A DNA stretch of 41,438 nt from Acidimicrobiia bacterium (GTDB lineage: Bacteria; Actinomycetota; Acidimicrobiia; Acidimicrobiales; CATQHL01), in assembly GCA_009840735.1 (NCBI GenBank), contig VXNF01000069.1:2834-44271 (forward strand), read 5' to 3'. Positions within the stretch are counted from its first letter, which is position 1. Every line of letters starts with the position of its first letter. Positions 16,735 through 27,475 of the stretch are shown piece by piece. A program made the position numbers and the translations under genes. The notes under the pieces are model-generated. The model was not told the origin of the DNA, did no database searches, and saw only the letters and a program-made list of their open reading frames with translations.

Positions 16735-17373
16735 ATGGCGACCAAGGCGATCATCGGCGAGAAGGTGGGCATGACCCAGATCTGGGACGACAGCGACCGC
16801 GTCGTGCCCGTGACGGTGCTGCGCGTCGAGCCGTGCCGGGTCGTGCAGCTCAAGACACCCGAAGCCGACGGCTACTCGGCGGTGCAGGTCACTTGGGGCT
16901 ACACCGAGGCGGCCAAGCTGAACAACCCCGAGCGAGGCCACTTCGAGCGCCACGGCAGTGAACCGGGCCGAGCCCTCGTCGAGCTCCGCCTTGACGACGT
17001 GAGCGACCTCGCCGTCGGCCAAGAGATCACCGTGGACATCCTCAGCGACGGCGAGCTGGTGGACGTGACCGCCGTCAGCAAGGGCAAGGGGTTCGCGGGC
17101 GTGATGAAGCGACACGGATTCAGCGGCCAGAAGGCCAGCCACGGCGCCCACAAGATTCACCGGGCACCCGGCGCGGTCGGCCAGTGCGCCACCCCGTCCC
17201 GCATCTTCAAGGGCCGCAAGATGCCCGGCCACCACGGCGCCCGCAAGACCACCACGCTGAACCTGCGGGTGGTCAAGGCCGACGCCGAACGCAACCTGCT
17301 GCTCGTGAAGGGCTCGGTGCCCGGCCCCCGCGGCGGGCAGGTCATCATCCGCAACGCGGTCAAGAAGGCTTAG
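16735..17373 (+). CDS. rplC: 50S ribosomal protein L3
   Basis: L3 (212 aa) nucleates 50S assembly near the peptidyl-transferase centre. It begins with the typical KAIIGEKVGMTQIWD, and contains the conserved loop with GAVGQCATPSRIFKG and KMPGHHG, including the Gln that PrmB methylates in many bacteria. It is the first gene of the plus-strand ribosomal run; rpsJ, which normally precedes it, is not present. rplD starts 6 nt after the stop. Confidence 0.97.
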   Translation: MATKAIIGEKVGMTQIWDDSDRVVPVTVLRVEPCRVVQLKTPEADGYSAVQVTWGYTEAAKLNNPERGHFERHGSEPGRALVELRLDDVSDLAVGQEITVDILSDGELVDVTAVSKGKGFAGVMKRHGFSGQKASHGAHKIHRAPGAVGQCATPSRIFKGRKMPGHHGARKTTTLNLRVVKADAERNLLLVKGSVPGPRGGQVIIRNAVKKA

Positions 17374-17379
17374 CCCACC

Positions 17380-17997
17380 ATGGTCGCTGTTCCCGTCCGA
17401 GACGCAGCCGGCGCCGAGCGCGGCACCGTCGAGCTTGCCGCGGACGTCTTCGGCATCGCCCCCAACGTGGCGGTGATGCACCAGGTCGTGACGGCGCAGC
17501 TGGCGGCCCGCCGCCGCGGGACGCACAAGACGAAGACCCGCTCGGAGGTGCGTGGCGGCGGCAGCAAGCCGTGGCGCCAGAAGGGCACTGGGCGCGCCCG
17601 GCACGGCTCGATCCGCTCGCCGCTGTGGCGGGGTGGAGGAGTCGCCCACGGGCCCCAGCCCCGCAACTACGCGCAGTCCACGCCCAAGAAGATGAAGCGC
17701 CTGGCGCTGCGCTCGGCTCTGTCGGACCGGGCCGCCGAAGGGAAGATCCTCGTCGTGGAGGATTGGGGCTTGGACGCTCCGTCCACGAAGTCGGCGGTGG
17801 CGAGGCTGGAGGCGATCGGCGCTGCGGGGCGCGTTCTGGCGGTGCTGGAACGCGACGACACCGCGGCGCTCAAGAGCTTCCGCAACCTGCCCCGCGTGCA
17901 CACGCTGCCCGCCGACCAGCTGAACACCTACGACGTACTCCTGAGCGACGTGGTCGTCTTCACGAGTGCGGCCCTCGCGGAGGTGAACCGGCCGTGA
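17380..17997 (+). CDS. rplD: 50S ribosomal protein L4
   Basis: L4 (205 aa) lines the peptide exit tunnel and in many bacteria represses its own S10 operon. The long loop reaching into the tunnel is clear (RRRGTHKTKTRSEVRGGGSK then PWRQKGTGRARHGS). The start is an ATG at 17380 and the gene ends in a GTGA overlap with rplW. If L4 autoregulation exists here, the hairpin at 16647-16675 is the obvious leader candidate. Confidence 0.97.
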   Translation: MVAVPVRDAAGAERGTVELAADVFGIAPNVAVMHQVVTAQLAARRRGTHKTKTRSEVRGGGSKPWRQKGTGRARHGSIRSPLWRGGGVAHGPQPRNYAQSTPKKMKRLALRSALSDRAAEGKILVVEDWGLDAPSTKSAVARLEAIGAAGRVLAVLERDDTAALKSFRNLPRVHTLPADQLNTYDVLLSDVVVFTSAALAEVNRP

Positions 17998-18284
17998 AGG
18001 ACGCCCGCGACGTGATCCTCGAGCCGGTCATCAGCGAGAAGGCGTTCGCGCTCTTGGAAGACAACGTCTACACCTTCAAGGTCCATCCGTCGTGCAGCAA
18101 GCCCGAGATCGCCAAGGCGGTCGAGGAGATCTTCGACGTGCAGGTGCTGCGCGTGAACACGCTGCGCCGCAAGGGCAAGCGCATCCGCAACCGTCGCCGG
18201 CTCACCTACGGGCGCCGGCCCGACGTGAAGCGGGCGATGGTCACCCTCGCAGAGGGCGACTCGATCGAGCTCTTCGAGGTGTAG
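17994..18284 (+). CDS. rplW: 50S ribosomal protein L23
   Basis: L23 (96 aa) sits at the tunnel exit and docks trigger factor and SRP. It reads KDARDVILEPVISEKAFALL with the later block VNTLRRKGKRIRNRRRLTYG. The start is a GTG (17994-17996) overlapping the rplD stop as GTGA, which implies translational coupling. Length is normal for the family. Confidence 0.96.
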   Translation: MKDARDVILEPVISEKAFALLEDNVYTFKVHPSCSKPEIAKAVEEIFDVQVLRVNTLRRKGKRIRNRRRLTYGRRPDVKRAMVTLAEGDSIELFEV

Positions 18285-18287
18285 GCC

Positions 18288-19124
18288 ATGAGCATCCGCA
18301 GGCGCAAACCGACCAGCCCCGGGCGGCGCTTCCAGACGGCGCACGACTTCTCTGAGATCACCCGCAGCACGCCCGAGAAGTCGCTGCTCGCCCCGCGACC
18401 CTCCACCGGTGGGCGCAACAACGCCGGCCGCAAGACGGCGCGCCACCGCGGCGGCGGCCACAAGCGCCGCTACCGGATCATCGACTTCCACCGAACTAAG
18501 GACGGCGTCCCGGCGAAGGTGGCGACCATCGAGTACGACCCCAACCGGACCTGCCGCATCGCGCTGTTGCACTACTACGACGGGGCCAAGACCTACATCC
18601 TGGCCCCGGAGGGCATCGCCGTGGGCGACGTGCTGGAGTCGGGGACCGGCGTGGAGATCCGCCCCGGCAACGCTCTGCCGCTGCGGTACATCCCGGTGGG
18701 AACCGTCGTACACAACGTGGAGCTCAAGCCGGGCGCCGGCGGGCGCATGGGCCGGGCGGCGGGCGCTCGCCTCCAGCTCGTGGCCAAGGAAGGCAACCTC
18801 GCCACGCTGCGCCTGCCGAGCACCGAGATGCGCCGGGTGCCCATCGACTGCCGCGCCACCGTCGGCGCCGTCGGCAACGCCGAGCACGAGTTGGTGCAGA
18901 TCGGCAAGGCCGGGCGCAACCGCCACAAGGGCGTTCGCCCCCAGACCCGCGGCGTGGCCATGAACCCGGTGGACCATCCGCTCGGCGGCGGCGAGGGGAA
19001 GAGCTCCGGCGGGCGCCACCCCGTCTCACCCTGGGGCAAGCCCGAGGGGCGCACCCGCAACCCCCAGAAGCAGTCCTCGCAGATGATCGTCCGCCGCCGC
19101 CGCACCCGCGGACGCCGGCGCTAG
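18288..19124 (+). CDS. rplB: 50S ribosomal protein L2
   Basis: L2 (278 aa) bridges the subunits and supports peptidyl transfer. Full-length, with [20 protein letters not shown] (about 41-60) and the near-catalytic C-terminal region [19 protein letters not shown], which includes the conserved histidine. It starts 3 nt after rplW. Confidence 0.98.
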   Translation: MSIRRRKPTSPGRRFQTAHDFSEITRSTPEKSLLAPRPSTGGRNNAGRKTARHRGGGHKRRYRIIDFHRTKDGVPAKVATIEYDPNRTCRIALLHYYDGAKTYILAPEGIAVGDVLESGTGVEIRPGNALPLRYIPVGTVVHNVELKPGAGGRMGRAAGARLQLVAKEGNLATLRLPSTEMRRVPIDCRATVGAVGNAEHELVQIGKAGRNRHKGVRPQTRGVAMNPVDHPLGGGEGKSSGGRHPVSPWGKPEGRTRNPQKQSSQMIVRRRRTRGRRR

Positions 19125-19134
19125 GAGGCCCGAC

Positions 19135-19413
19135 ATGCCCAGAAGCCTGAAAAAGGGCCCGTTCGTGGATCATCACCTCCTTGCCAAGGTGGACGCCCTG
19201 AACGACTCCGGCGAGCGGCGGGTCATCCGCACCTGGTCGCGCCGCTCCACGATCATTCCTGACATGGTCGGCCACACCATCGCGGTTCACGACGGGCGCA
19301 AGCACGTGCCCGTGTACATCACCGAGTCCATGGTGGGCCACAAGCTGGGCGAGTTCGCTCCCACCCGCACGTTCCGGTTCCACGCCGGCCAGGAGCGAGG
19401 AGCCAAGCGCTGA
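19135..19413 (+). CDS. rpsS: 30S ribosomal protein S19
   Basis: S19 (92 aa), a 30S head protein contacting S13 and the A-site finger. Starts [15 protein letters not shown] and contains [20 protein letters not shown] and [13 protein letters not shown], all canonical. GGAGGCCC precedes the ATG. The stop overlaps the rplV ATG by 1 nt (TGATG). Confidence 0.97.
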   Translation: MPRSLKKGPFVDHHLLAKVDALNDSGERRVIRTWSRRSTIIPDMVGHTIAVHDGRKHVPVYITESMVGHKLGEFAPTRTFRFHAGQERGAKR

Positions 19414-19930
19414 TGGCCGTCGAGACAGCGGCCCCCGCAGCACGCGCCACGGCGCGCTACGTGCGCAGCTCTGCCTCCAAGGCGCGGGCCGTCCTGGACC
19501 TGATCCGCGGCGAGTCCTGCGAGCGCGCCGATGAGATTCTGCGGTTCTCCGAGCGCCGGGTCGCCGGAGTGGTGGCTCGCTGCTTGGACTCCGCCGTCGC
19601 CAACGCGGAGCACAACACCAGCCTGCAGGCTAGCGAACTCTACGTGGCGACCTGCTACGCCGATGAGGGCCCGACCCTGAAGCGCTGGCGGCCGAGGGCG
19701 CGGGGACGGGCCACACCCATCATGAAGCGGACGTGCCACATCACGATCCACCTGGCGCGGTATTCGCTGGCGGAGCGTGAGGCCCGCGCCGAGCGCGGCC
19801 TCGCCGGCGGCGCCGCGGCCGAGGTTCGCCGCCGCCGCGTGGAAGCCAGCCGCGCCGCCGCCGATGAGGGCGAGCCGGCTGAGACGGACGAGGCCGCGCC
19901 CGAGGACACCGAGCGCGAAAAGGAGATCTG

Positions 19931-19931
<1 letters not shown>
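19413..19931 (+). CDS. rplV: 50S ribosomal protein L22 with acidic C-terminal extension
   Basis: L22 (172 aa) lines the exit tunnel with a long hairpin, seen here around residues 80-100 ([20 protein letters not shown]). The family is usually about 110-120 aa; residues from about 125 onward are an Arg/Ala then Glu/Asp/Ala-rich tail ending EDTEREKEI, probably disordered. Both ends overlap neighbours by 1 nt. Confidence 0.95.
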
Positions 19932-20860
<929 letters not shown>

Positions 20861-20930
20861 TGATGCTGTACGAGTCGCACCGACGGTCCGCTCCAGGAAT
20901 CGCCAAGCATCCCGAAAGCTGCTGCGAATC

Positions 20931-21347
20931 ATGTTGATGCCGAAGAAAGTCAGACACCGCAAACACCATCGCGGCCGCACCAAGGGCGTCGCCAAGGGCG
21001 GGACCACGGTCAACTTCGGGGACTACGGGATCCAGGCGCTCGAACCTGGTTGGATCACCGCGCCGCAGATCGAGGCCGCCCGTGTGGCCATGACCCGCCA
21101 CGTCCGGCGCGGCGGCAAAGTCTGGATCAACGTCTTTCCCGACAAGCCGGTCACTCAGAAGCCCGCCGAGACCAGGATGGGCTCGGGCAAGGGCAACCCC
21201 GAGCGCTGGGTGGCGGTGGTGCGTCCTGGCCGAGTGCTCTTCGAGCTGTCCTACGCCGACCCGGTAGTGGCTCGCGAGGCGATCGAGCGGGCCATCCAGA
21301 AGCTTCCCGTGCGGGCGCGGTTCGTGACCCGCCACCAGGCGCTTTAG
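20931..21347 (+). CDS. rplP: 50S ribosomal protein L16
   Basis: L16 (138 aa) helps position A-site tRNA. Start [19 protein letters not shown] is canonical, so the first ATG (20931) is kept although a second in-frame ATG follows 6 nt later. Conserved [20 protein letters not shown] and [12 protein letters not shown] are present. Confidence 0.97.
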   Translation: MLMPKKVRHRKHHRGRTKGVAKGGTTVNFGDYGIQALEPGWITAPQIEAARVAMTRHVRRGGKVWINVFPDKPVTQKPAETRMGSGKGNPERWVAVVRPGRVLFELSYADPVVAREAIERAIQKLPVRARFVTRHQAL

Positions 21348-21349
21348 CC

Positions 21350-21682
21350 ATGGCCCGATCCAAGTCGCTGACCGAGCTGGGCGACGTCGAGCTGCTGGGC
21401 ATGCTGGACGAGGCCAAGGACGAGGCCACGAACCTGCGCTTCCAGCACGTCACGGGCCAGTTGGACAACATGAACCTGCTGGCGCGCTCCCGCAGGCAGG
21501 TGGCGCGCATTCTGACCGAGCTGCGTGCCCGAGAGATCGACACCGCCGAGGCGGTCATGGCGCGCCGGAGCGTCGCGGCTGCCGAGTCCCCCGGGGCCGG
21601 CGAGCTGCCCGAGGCCGAGCCCGGCGAGGTCCCCGCCGAGGGCGCACGGGTGTTCAAGAGGAGGCGCCGCCGACATGGCTGA
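21350..21682 (+). CDS. rpmC: 50S ribosomal protein L29 with C-terminal extension
   Basis: L29 (110 aa) lies at the exit tunnel near L23. The core (residues about 5-65: LTELGDVELLGMLDEAKDEA, LRFQHVTGQL, ARSRRQVARILTELRAR) is normal, but the family is usually 60-75 aa; the rest is a Pro/Glu/Ala tail ending in a basic run. The last 8 nt overlap rpsQ. Start at the ATG 2 nt after the rplP stop. Confidence 0.92.
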   Translation: MARSKSLTELGDVELLGMLDEAKDEATNLRFQHVTGQLDNMNLLARSRRQVARILTELRAREIDTAEAVMARRSVAAAESPGAGELPEAEPGEVPAEGARVFKRRRRRHG

Positions 21683-22010
21683 GCAAGCACCGACGACCGA
21701 TCAGATCCCCGATCAGACCCCGGCGCCGGCACCCGCCGCCGAGGCGGCCCCGCCCGACCGGCGCAACCGTCGTAAGACCCGTGAAGGGGTCGTGACCTCG
21801 GCGTCCATGGACCGCACCGCGGTCGTCGTCGTCACCGAGCAGGTTCGCCACCGTCGCTACAACAAGACCGTGCGCCGCCACAAGCGTCTCTACGTCCACG
21901 ACGAAGACAACGACTTGCGCGTCGGCGACAGGGTCCGCATCGCCGAGACGCGCCCGGTGTCCAAGCTGAAGCGCTGGCGGCTCGTGCAGATCCTCGAGCG
22001 GGCGCGCTGA
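21675..22010 (+). CDS. rpsQ: 30S ribosomal protein S17 with N-terminal extension
   Basis: S17 (111 aa) binds 16S rRNA helices 7 and 11. The core starts around residue 30 (RRKTREGVVTSASMDRTAVV) and includes RYNKTVRRHKRLYVHDE and GDRVRIAETRPVSKLKRWRL. The first about 29 residues are Pro/Ala/Gln-rich with no counterpart in short S17 proteins. The ATG at 21675 lies inside the end of rpmC. Confidence 0.93.
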   Translation: MAEQAPTTDQIPDQTPAPAPAAEAAPPDRRNRRKTREGVVTSASMDRTAVVVVTEQVRHRRYNKTVRRHKRLYVHDEDNDLRVGDRVRIAETRPVSKLKRWRLVQILERAR

Positions 22011-22022
22011 GAGGGGGCCGAG

Positions 22023-22391
22023 GTGATTCAACAGGAGACCCGCCTGCGGGTGGCGGACAACTCCGGCGCCCGCGAGGTGCTCTGCATCAAGGTGCTCGGC
22101 GGCTCCCGGCGCCGCTACGCCTCCATCGGCGACTTGTTCGTGGCGACGGTCAAGGACGCCATCCCCGGCGCCAAGGTCCGCAAAGGCGACGTGGTGCGCT
22201 GCGTCGTCGTGCGCACCCGCAAAGAGAAGCGTCGGCCCGACGGCAGCTACATCCGCTTCGACGAGAACGCCGCGGTCGTGCTGGACGAGAACGACCAGCC
22301 GCGGGGCACCCGCATCTTCGGTCCCGTGGGCCGGGAGCTGCGCGAGAAGCGATTCATGCGGATCGTCTCGCTGGCGCCGGAGGTGCTGTGA
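22023..22391 (+). CDS. rplN: 50S ribosomal protein L14
   Basis: L14 (122 aa), at the subunit interface and the RsfS silencing-factor site. GTG start at 22023 preceded by GAGGGGG. Sequence is canonical: [34 protein letters not shown] and the final LAPEVL. First gene of the spc-type segment, 12 nt after rpsQ, with no sign of a new promoter. Confidence 0.98.
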   Translation: MIQQETRLRVADNSGAREVLCIKVLGGSRRRYASIGDLFVATVKDAIPGAKVRKGDVVRCVVVRTRKEKRRPDGSYIRFDENAAVVLDENDQPRGTRIFGPVGRELREKRFMRIVSLAPEVL

Positions 22392-22708
22392 TGGCCAAGA
22401 TCCGCAAAGGCGACCGCGTCGTCGTGCTGTCGGGCAAGGACCGGGGCCGCGAGGGGGTCGTCTCCGCCGTCTTCCCGGCCAAGGGCACGCTGCTAGTGGA
22501 CGGCGTCAACGTGGTCCGCAAGCACCGCAAGCCCAACCAGGCTGGCGTCATGCAAGGCGGGATCATCGACAAGGACATGCCCATACCCATCTCGCGGGTG
22601 GCGATCATCAGCCCCGAGGACGGCAAGCCCACCCGCGTGGGCTACCGGGTCACGCCCGAGGGCGACAAGGTGCGCATCTGCCGACGCACCGGAGCGGACA
22701 TCCCATGA
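22391..22708 (+). CDS. rplX: 50S ribosomal protein L24
   Basis: L24 (105 aa), an assembly initiator with a KOW motif ([20 protein letters not shown] at the N-terminus). I take the ATG at 22391 in the TGATG overlap with rplN; the GTG codon just upstream is in frame and would add only one residue. [18 protein letters not shown] is typical. Confidence 0.96.
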   Translation: MAKIRKGDRVVVLSGKDRGREGVVSAVFPAKGTLLVDGVNVVRKHRKPNQAGVMQGGIIDKDMPIPISRVAIISPEDGKPTRVGYRVTPEGDKVRICRRTGADIP

Positions 22709-23274
22709 GCGCCCCAGCGGTGACCGCGCCGAGGCTCAAGCAGCTGTACCGCGACGAGCTGCGCGCCCGGCTGCAGGAAGACCTCAGCCTCAGCAACGTG
22801 ATGCAGGTGCCCCGCCTCGAGAAGATCGTCCTGAACATGGGAGTCGGCGAGGCCTCGCGCCAGGCCCGGCTGCTCGAGGGTGCCATCGCCGACATGACCA
22901 CCATCGCCGGGCAGCGGCCGGTCACCACCCGGGCGAAGCGCTCCATCGCCGGCTTCCGGCTGCGCGAGCACAACGCGGTCGGGGTGAAGGTCACCCTGCG
23001 CGGCGACCGCATGTGGGAGTTCTTCGATCGGCTCATCAACCTGGCGATCCCGCGCATCCGCGACTTCCGCGGCCTGCCCCTCAACGCCTTCGACGGCAAC
23101 GGGAACTACTCCTTCGGCGTCACCGAGCAGTTGATCTTCCCCGAGATCGACTACGACAAGATCGACACCATCCGCGGCATGGACATCACCCTGGTCACCA
23201 CGGCGCCCGACGACGAGTCGGGGCGGGCGCTGCTGGAGGCATTCGGCTTCCCGCTCCGGCGGGACCAAGGCTGA
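22705..23274 (+). CDS. rplE: 50S ribosomal protein L5
   Basis: L5 (189 aa) binds 5S rRNA in the central protuberance. Conserved blocks: [50 protein letters not shown] and the final GFPLRRD. An ATGA overlap joins it to rplX. Length is normal. Confidence 0.97.
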   Translation: MSAPAVTAPRLKQLYRDELRARLQEDLSLSNVMQVPRLEKIVLNMGVGEASRQARLLEGAIADMTTIAGQRPVTTRAKRSIAGFRLREHNAVGVKVTLRGDRMWEFFDRLINLAIPRIRDFRGLPLNAFDGNGNYSFGVTEQLIFPEIDYDKIDTIRGMDITLVTTAPDDESGRALLEAFGFPLRRDQG

Positions 23275-23327
23275 GCGGCCCGAGCCGATCCCCAAGATCT
23301 AATACACGAACCGGCGAAAGAGACGAA

Positions 23328-23513
23328 ATGGCAAAGAAGGCACTGATCAACAAGCAAGCCCGCACGCCGAAGTACCGGGTGCGGGCGTACACCCGCTGCC
23401 GCCGCTGCGGGCGGCCCCGCTCGGTGTACCGACGCTTCGGACTGTGTCGTGTCTGCCTCCGTGAACTCGCCCACGCCGGGGAGATCCCCGGCCTCACCAA
23501 GGCGAGCTGGTAG
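23328..23513 (+). CDS. rpsZ: 30S ribosomal protein S14, zinc-binding short form
   Basis: S14 type Z (61 aa). A zinc ribbon is formed by C24, C27, C40 and C43 (CRRC and CRVC). This is the C+ form, which in many actinobacteria has a zinc-independent C- paralog elsewhere, used under zinc limitation; no such copy is in this window. The AAAGAGACGAA before the ATG is a reasonable ribosome site. Confidence 0.97.
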   Translation: MAKKALINKQARTPKYRVRAYTRCRRCGRPRSVYRRFGLCRVCLRELAHAGEIPGLTKASW

Positions 23514-23525
23514 GGGGTCCCCAGC

Positions 23526-23927
23526 ATGACCATGACAGATCCCATCGCCGACATGCTGACCCGCATCCGCAATGCCAACGTGGCCATGCACGAAGAGGTG
23601 CGCATGCCGTCCTCCAAGCTGAAGGAGGCGCTGGCGGAGGTGCTGCGGCGCGAGGGGTACATCGGCGGCTATGAGGTGAGCGACGGCGACGGCCCCGGGC
23701 GCACGTTGACCATAGACATGAAGTACTCCCCGGACCGCGAGCGGGTCATCTCCGGCCTGCGACGGGTCTCCAAGGCGGGCCTGCGCGTGTACACGAAGGC
23801 CGACGGCGTGCCGCGGGTCCAAGGCGGCCTCGGCATGGCGGTGGTGTCCACGAGCAAGGGTCTCATGACCGACCAGGAGGCTCGCCGGCGCCGCGTCGGC
23901 GGCGAGATCCTCTGCTACGTGTGGTAG
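23526..23927 (+). CDS. rpsH: 30S ribosomal protein S8
   Basis: S8 (133 aa), a primary 16S rRNA binder and in E. coli the autogenous repressor of the spc operon. Conserved [16 protein letters not shown] at the start and [20 protein letters not shown] with GGEILCYVW at the end. Start at the first ATG of an ATGACCATGACA pair; the second is also possible. Confidence 0.97.
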   Translation: MTMTDPIADMLTRIRNANVAMHEEVRMPSSKLKEALAEVLRREGYIGGYEVSDGDGPGRTLTIDMKYSPDRERVISGLRRVSKAGLRVYTKADGVPRVQGGLGMAVVSTSKGLMTDQEARRRRVGGEILCYVW

Positions 23928-23934
23928 GCGCGCC

Positions 23935-24474
23935 GTGTCCAGAGTAGGCAAGTCGCCCATTCCGCTCCCCTCGGGGGTGTCGGCGGCGATTTCCGGCAGC
24001 GAGGTCACCGTCACCGGGCCCAAAGGCACCCTGCAGCACCGCGTGCCCGAGGCCATCAGCGTGGTGCAGGACGGCGAGGCGCTGCTCGTGGCCCGAGCCG
24101 ACGACGAGCGCCGCTCGCGGGCGCTGCACGGGTTGACGCGGGCGCTGTTGAACAACATGGTCGCCGGCGTGCATGAGGGATACCGCAAGGATCTGGAGAT
24201 CGTGGGCGTCGGCTACCGCGCCGCCGCCAAGAGCCCGCGAGAACTCGAGCTGCAGCTCGGGTTCAGCCATCCGGTGACCGTCGAGGCGCCCGAAGGGATC
24301 ACCTTCGAGGTACCGTCGCAGACCGTCGTGCGGGTGCTGGGGATCGACAAGCAGGCGGTCGGGCAGGTGGCTGCGCAGATTCGGGCGCTGCGCAAACCCG
24401 AGCCGTACAAGGGCAAAGGCATCCGTTACGCCGGGGAGCACATCCGCCGCAAAGCGGGCAAGGCCGCCAAGTGA
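23935..24474 (+). CDS. rplF: 50S ribosomal protein L6
   Basis: L6 (179 aa) sits near the GTPase centre. GTG start at 23935 ([14 protein letters not shown]). The duplicated fold and the strongly conserved C-terminus [22 protein letters not shown] are complete. Confidence 0.97.
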   Translation: MSRVGKSPIPLPSGVSAAISGSEVTVTGPKGTLQHRVPEAISVVQDGEALLVARADDERRSRALHGLTRALLNNMVAGVHEGYRKDLEIVGVGYRAAAKSPRELELQLGFSHPVTVEAPEGITFEVPSQTVVRVLGIDKQAVGQVAAQIRALRKPEPYKGKGIRYAGEHIRRKAGKAAK

Positions 24475-24502
24475 CTCCGGCGGGCGAGCAGGGAGCAAAG
24501 AG

Positions 24503-24868
24503 ATGACGAACGTGTCCGCAAACCGGCGCCGTGGCCGGCTCCGGCGCCATCGCCGGGTGCGCAAGAAGGTCGTCGGCACCGCCGAGCGCCCGCGCTTGGC
24601 CGTCTACCGCTCCAACCGCCATACCTCGGTGCAGGTCATCGACGACGCCGGCGGGCACACCCTGGTCGCCGCTTCCACGCTGGAGGCCGAGTTGCGCAGC
24701 AGCGACGCCGCCGGCGTGTTGGCCGCCGCGACGGTGGGTCGCCTGGTGGCCGAGCGGGCCGCCGAAGCCGGCATCACCACCGCGGTCTTCGACCGTGGCG
24801 GCTACCGCTACCACGGTCGGGTCGCGGCAGTGGCCGACGCCGCCCGCGAAGCAGGGATGAAGCTGTGA
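24503..24868 (+). CDS. rplR: 50S ribosomal protein L18
   Basis: L18 (121 aa) binds 5S rRNA. Arg-rich N-terminus, then [20 protein letters not shown] and the final [20 protein letters not shown]. The stop overlaps the rpsE start by 1 nt. AGGGAGCAAAGAG precedes the ATG. Confidence 0.97.
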   Translation: MTNVSANRRRGRLRRHRRVRKKVVGTAERPRLAVYRSNRHTSVQVIDDAGGHTLVAASTLEAELRSSDAAGVLAAATVGRLVAERAAEAGITTAVFDRGGYRYHGRVAAVADAAREAGMKL

Positions 24869-25446
24869 TGGCCCCCTCCGGCGCCTTAGCGGCGCGGGTG
24901 CAGCTGCGGGACTCCCGCGTCATCCACATCAACCGAGTCGCCAAGGTGGTCAAAGGCGGCCGGCGGTTCTCGTTCTCCGCGCTGGTGGTCGTCGGCGACG
25001 GCGCCGGCCACGTGGGGCTCGGGTACGGCAAGGCCAAGGAAGTCCCCCTCGCCATCCAGAAGGGCACCGAGGAGGCGCGCAACTCGTTGTTCGCCGTCCC
25101 CCTCGCCGGCACCACGATCGTGCATCCCACCCTCGGGGTGTGGGGTGCCGGGCGGGTCCTCCTCAAGCCGGCGGCGCCGGGGACCGGGGTCATCGCCGGC
25201 GGCGCGGCGCGGGCCATCCTCGAGGAGGCGGGCATCGCGGACGTGCTGTGCAAGTCGCTGGGCTCGGCCAACCACATCAACGTCGCCCGGGCCACCATCG
25301 CCGGCCTCCGCTCGCTCATGCGCCCCGACCATGTGGCGCGCCTGCGCGGCCTCGACCCCAGCGAGTTCGTCCCCCCGGGTCTGCTGGCGGCCTACAAAGA
25401 GACCGAACAGAACCGGCGGTCAGCGCTGCGCGGCGAGGAGGAATGA
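24868..25446 (+). CDS. rpsE: 30S ribosomal protein S5
   Basis: S5 (192 aa), important for decoding fidelity and mRNA unwinding. Conserved [52 protein letters not shown]. The ATG at 24868 (TGATG overlap with rplR) is used; a GTG one codon earlier is equally possible. It carries a C-terminal polar tail. Confidence 0.97.
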   Translation: MAPSGALAARVQLRDSRVIHINRVAKVVKGGRRFSFSALVVVGDGAGHVGLGYGKAKEVPLAIQKGTEEARNSLFAVPLAGTTIVHPTLGVWGAGRVLLKPAAPGTGVIAGGAARAILEEAGIADVLCKSLGSANHINVARATIAGLRSLMRPDHVARLRGLDPSEFVPPGLLAAYKETEQNRRSALRGEEE

Positions 25447-25447
25447 C

Positions 25448-25633
25448 GTGGCCTTGCGGGTGACGCAGGTTCGGTCCGGTATCGGGCGCAAGCCCCCACA
25501 GCGGGGCACCCTGCGCGCTTTGGGCCTCGGGCGCATCGGCAAGTCCCGGATCCTCAACGACCGCCCCGAGGTGCGCGGCATGCTGGTGGTGGTCTCGCAT
25601 CTGGTGGAAGTGGAGGAGGTGTCCGAGTCGTGA
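25448..25633 (+). CDS. rpmD: 50S ribosomal protein L30
   Basis: L30 (61 aa). GTG start at 25448, 1 nt after the rpsE stop, with GAGGAATG as ribosome site. Sequence [20 protein letters not shown] then [14 protein letters not shown] is typical of the short bacterial form. GTGA overlap with rplO. Confidence 0.95.
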   Translation: MALRVTQVRSGIGRKPPQRGTLRALGLGRIGKSRILNDRPEVRGMLVVVSHLVEVEEVSES

Positions 25634-26118
25634 AGGTGCATGACCTCAAGGCCGCGCCCGGCAGCCGCTCCCCACGCCGTCGAGCGGGCCGGGGAATCGC
25701 CGGCAAGGGAGGCAAGACAGCGGGTCGCGGCACGAAGGGGCAGCGGGCGCGCGGCAAGGTGCCGGTGGGCTTCGAGGGCGGCCAGATGCCCCTGCAACGC
25801 CGGATTCCGAAGCTGCGGGGCTTCAACAATCCCTTCCGGGTGAGCTACCAGCCCGTCAACCTGGACGTCATTGAGGCTTCCGGGCTCGATGAGGTAACCC
25901 CGGAGTCGCTCTACGCCAGCGGACTCGTGAGCAAGGGGGCACTCGTCAAGGTGCTGGCCCGCGGTGAGCTGACCCGTCCGGTGACTGTGCGGGCGCACGC
26001 CTACTCCGAGGCGGCCCGCGCCGCCCTCGAGGCCGCCGGCGCCACGATCGAGGTCCTGCCCAAGCCTTGGGGCGATCGCCGCCCGCCGGCGCGGGGCAAC
26101 GCGCTGACCAACCGCTAG
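25630..26118 (+). CDS. rplO: 50S ribosomal protein L15
   Basis: L15 (162 aa), a late assembly protein. The Gly/Arg-rich N-terminus ([20 protein letters not shown], then KGQRARG) and the block [19 protein letters not shown] are canonical. GTG start overlapping the rpmD stop. secY follows after 28 nt. Confidence 0.97.
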   Translation: MKVHDLKAAPGSRSPRRRAGRGIAGKGGKTAGRGTKGQRARGKVPVGFEGGQMPLQRRIPKLRGFNNPFRVSYQPVNLDVIEASGLDEVTPESLYASGLVSKGALVKVLARGELTRPVTVRAHAYSEAARAALEAAGATIEVLPKPWGDRRPPARGNALTNR

Positions 26119-26146
26119 ACGGCCCGAGCGCCGGAGGGAGAGTTCC

Positions 26147-27475
26147 GTGGGCCGGATCCTGCAGAACATCGCCAATATCTTCCGCATCGAGGATCTGCGC
26201 AGCAAGATCCTCTTCACCCTCGGCATGCTCGTGGTGTACCGGCTGGGCGCCTTCATACCCGCGCCCGGCATCAACCTGGAGGCCATCCGCCCGCTCCAGG
26301 AGGCGGCCGAGGACGGCGGGATCCTCAACTTCCTGCAGCTCTTCTCAGGCGGCGCGCTCACGCAGTTTGCCATCTTCTCGTTGGGCATATTCCCCTACAT
26401 CACGGCCTCGATCATCATGCAGGTGATGGGCGTGGTGGTGCCGCGGATAGAGCAGTGGCAGCAACAGGGAGCAGTCGGCCAGCGCAAGATCAACCAGTGG
26501 ACGCGCTACCTCACGATCGGCATCGCTCTCATTCAGTCCACCGGGTTCGCCTTCCTGTTCCACAACCAGGGAGGCGGCCTCGCCGGCAGCACAGGCATCC
26601 CCGACCTCCTGCCGGAGTTCACCGCCCCGCGGGTGGGCTTGGTGGTGCTGACGCTCACCGCTGGCACCGCGCTGCTCATGTGGATGGGCGAGCTGATCAC
26701 CCAAAAGGGCATCGGCAACGGCATGTCGATCATCATCTTCGCCGCGGTCGTCAGTTCGCTGCCCAACCAGTTCTCGCTCGTGAAGGGCAACTCGGGGTGG
26801 CCCGGCGTCTTCGAAGTCGCGGCCATGTACCTCGTGCTGCTCGTGCTGATCGTGTTCGTCGAGCAGGGCCAGCGACGGATCCCGGTGCAGTTCGCCAAGC
26901 GCGTCGTAGGGCGGCGGATGACCACCGGCGGCAGCACCTACATCCCGCTCAAAGTGAACCAGTCGGGCGTGATCCCCATCATCTTTGCCAGCTCGGTGCT
27001 GTACCTGCCGCAGCTGATCGTGGTGGTGCTGCCCTCCGGCGGCTGGGGCGAGGCCATCCGCACCTGGACCAACGATCACCTGCTCCGCTACGACGACCCC
27101 TTCTACCTGGTCTTCTTCGGGCTGCTGATCATCGGGTTCGCCTACTTCTACACAGCCATCAGCTTCGACCCGGTGAAGCAGGCTGACAACATCCGCAAGC
27201 AGGGCGGCTTCGTGCCCGGCATCCGCCCGGGTCGGCCCACCGAGCGCTACTTGGCGCACATCCTGTCGCGCATCACGCTGCCGGGCTCGCTGTTCCTAGC
27301 GCTCATAGCCCTGACTCCGGCGGTGGTCATCGGCAACATCGTGCCCACCAGTACCCAAGGCATCTTCAGCTTCACCGGGATCTCGATCCTCATCGCCGTG
27401 GGTGTGGCGCTCGAGACCATGAAGCAGATCGACAGCCAGCTGATGCTCCGCAACTACGAGGGCTTCCTCAAGTGA
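26147..27475 (+). CDS. secY: Sec translocase channel subunit SecY
   Basis: SecY (442 aa), the pore of the general secretion channel in the cytoplasmic membrane. Ten hydrophobic segments are readable, starting with ILFTLGMLVVYRLGAFIPAP; the plug/TM2 region is GGALTQFAIFSLGIFPYITA, and the cytosolic loop RRIPVQFAKRVVGRRMTTGG contacts SecA and the ribosome. GTG start with GGAGGGAGAG upstream. It ends LMLRNYEGFLK; the DNA of this tail is duplicated immediately downstream. Confidence 0.98.
   Translation: MGRILQNIANIFRIEDLRSKILFTLGMLVVYRLGAFIPAPGINLEAIRPLQEAAEDGGILNFLQLFSGGALTQFAIFSLGIFPYITASIIMQVMGVVVPRIEQWQQQGAVGQRKINQWTRYLTIGIALIQSTGFAFLFHNQGGGLAGSTGIPDLLPEFTAPRVGLVVLTLTAGTALLMWMGELITQKGIGNGMSIIIFAAVVSSLPNQFSLVKGNSGWPGVFEVAAMYLVLLVLIVFVEQGQRRIPVQFAKRVVGRRMTTGGSTYIPLKVNQSGVIPIIFASSVLYLPQLIVVVLPSGGWGEAIRTWTNDHLLRYDDPFYLVFFGLLIIGFAYFYTAISFDPVKQADNIRKQGGFVPGIRPGRPTERYLAHILSRITLPGSLFLALIALTPAVVIGNIVPTSTQGIFSFTGISILIAVGVALETMKQIDSQLMLRNYEGFLK

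Noticed and set aside
16444-17901. Upstream extension of the valS frame by 486 codons
   Set aside because: It runs antisense through rplC and rplD and has no synthetase-like sequence before MSEQPVVGRG.
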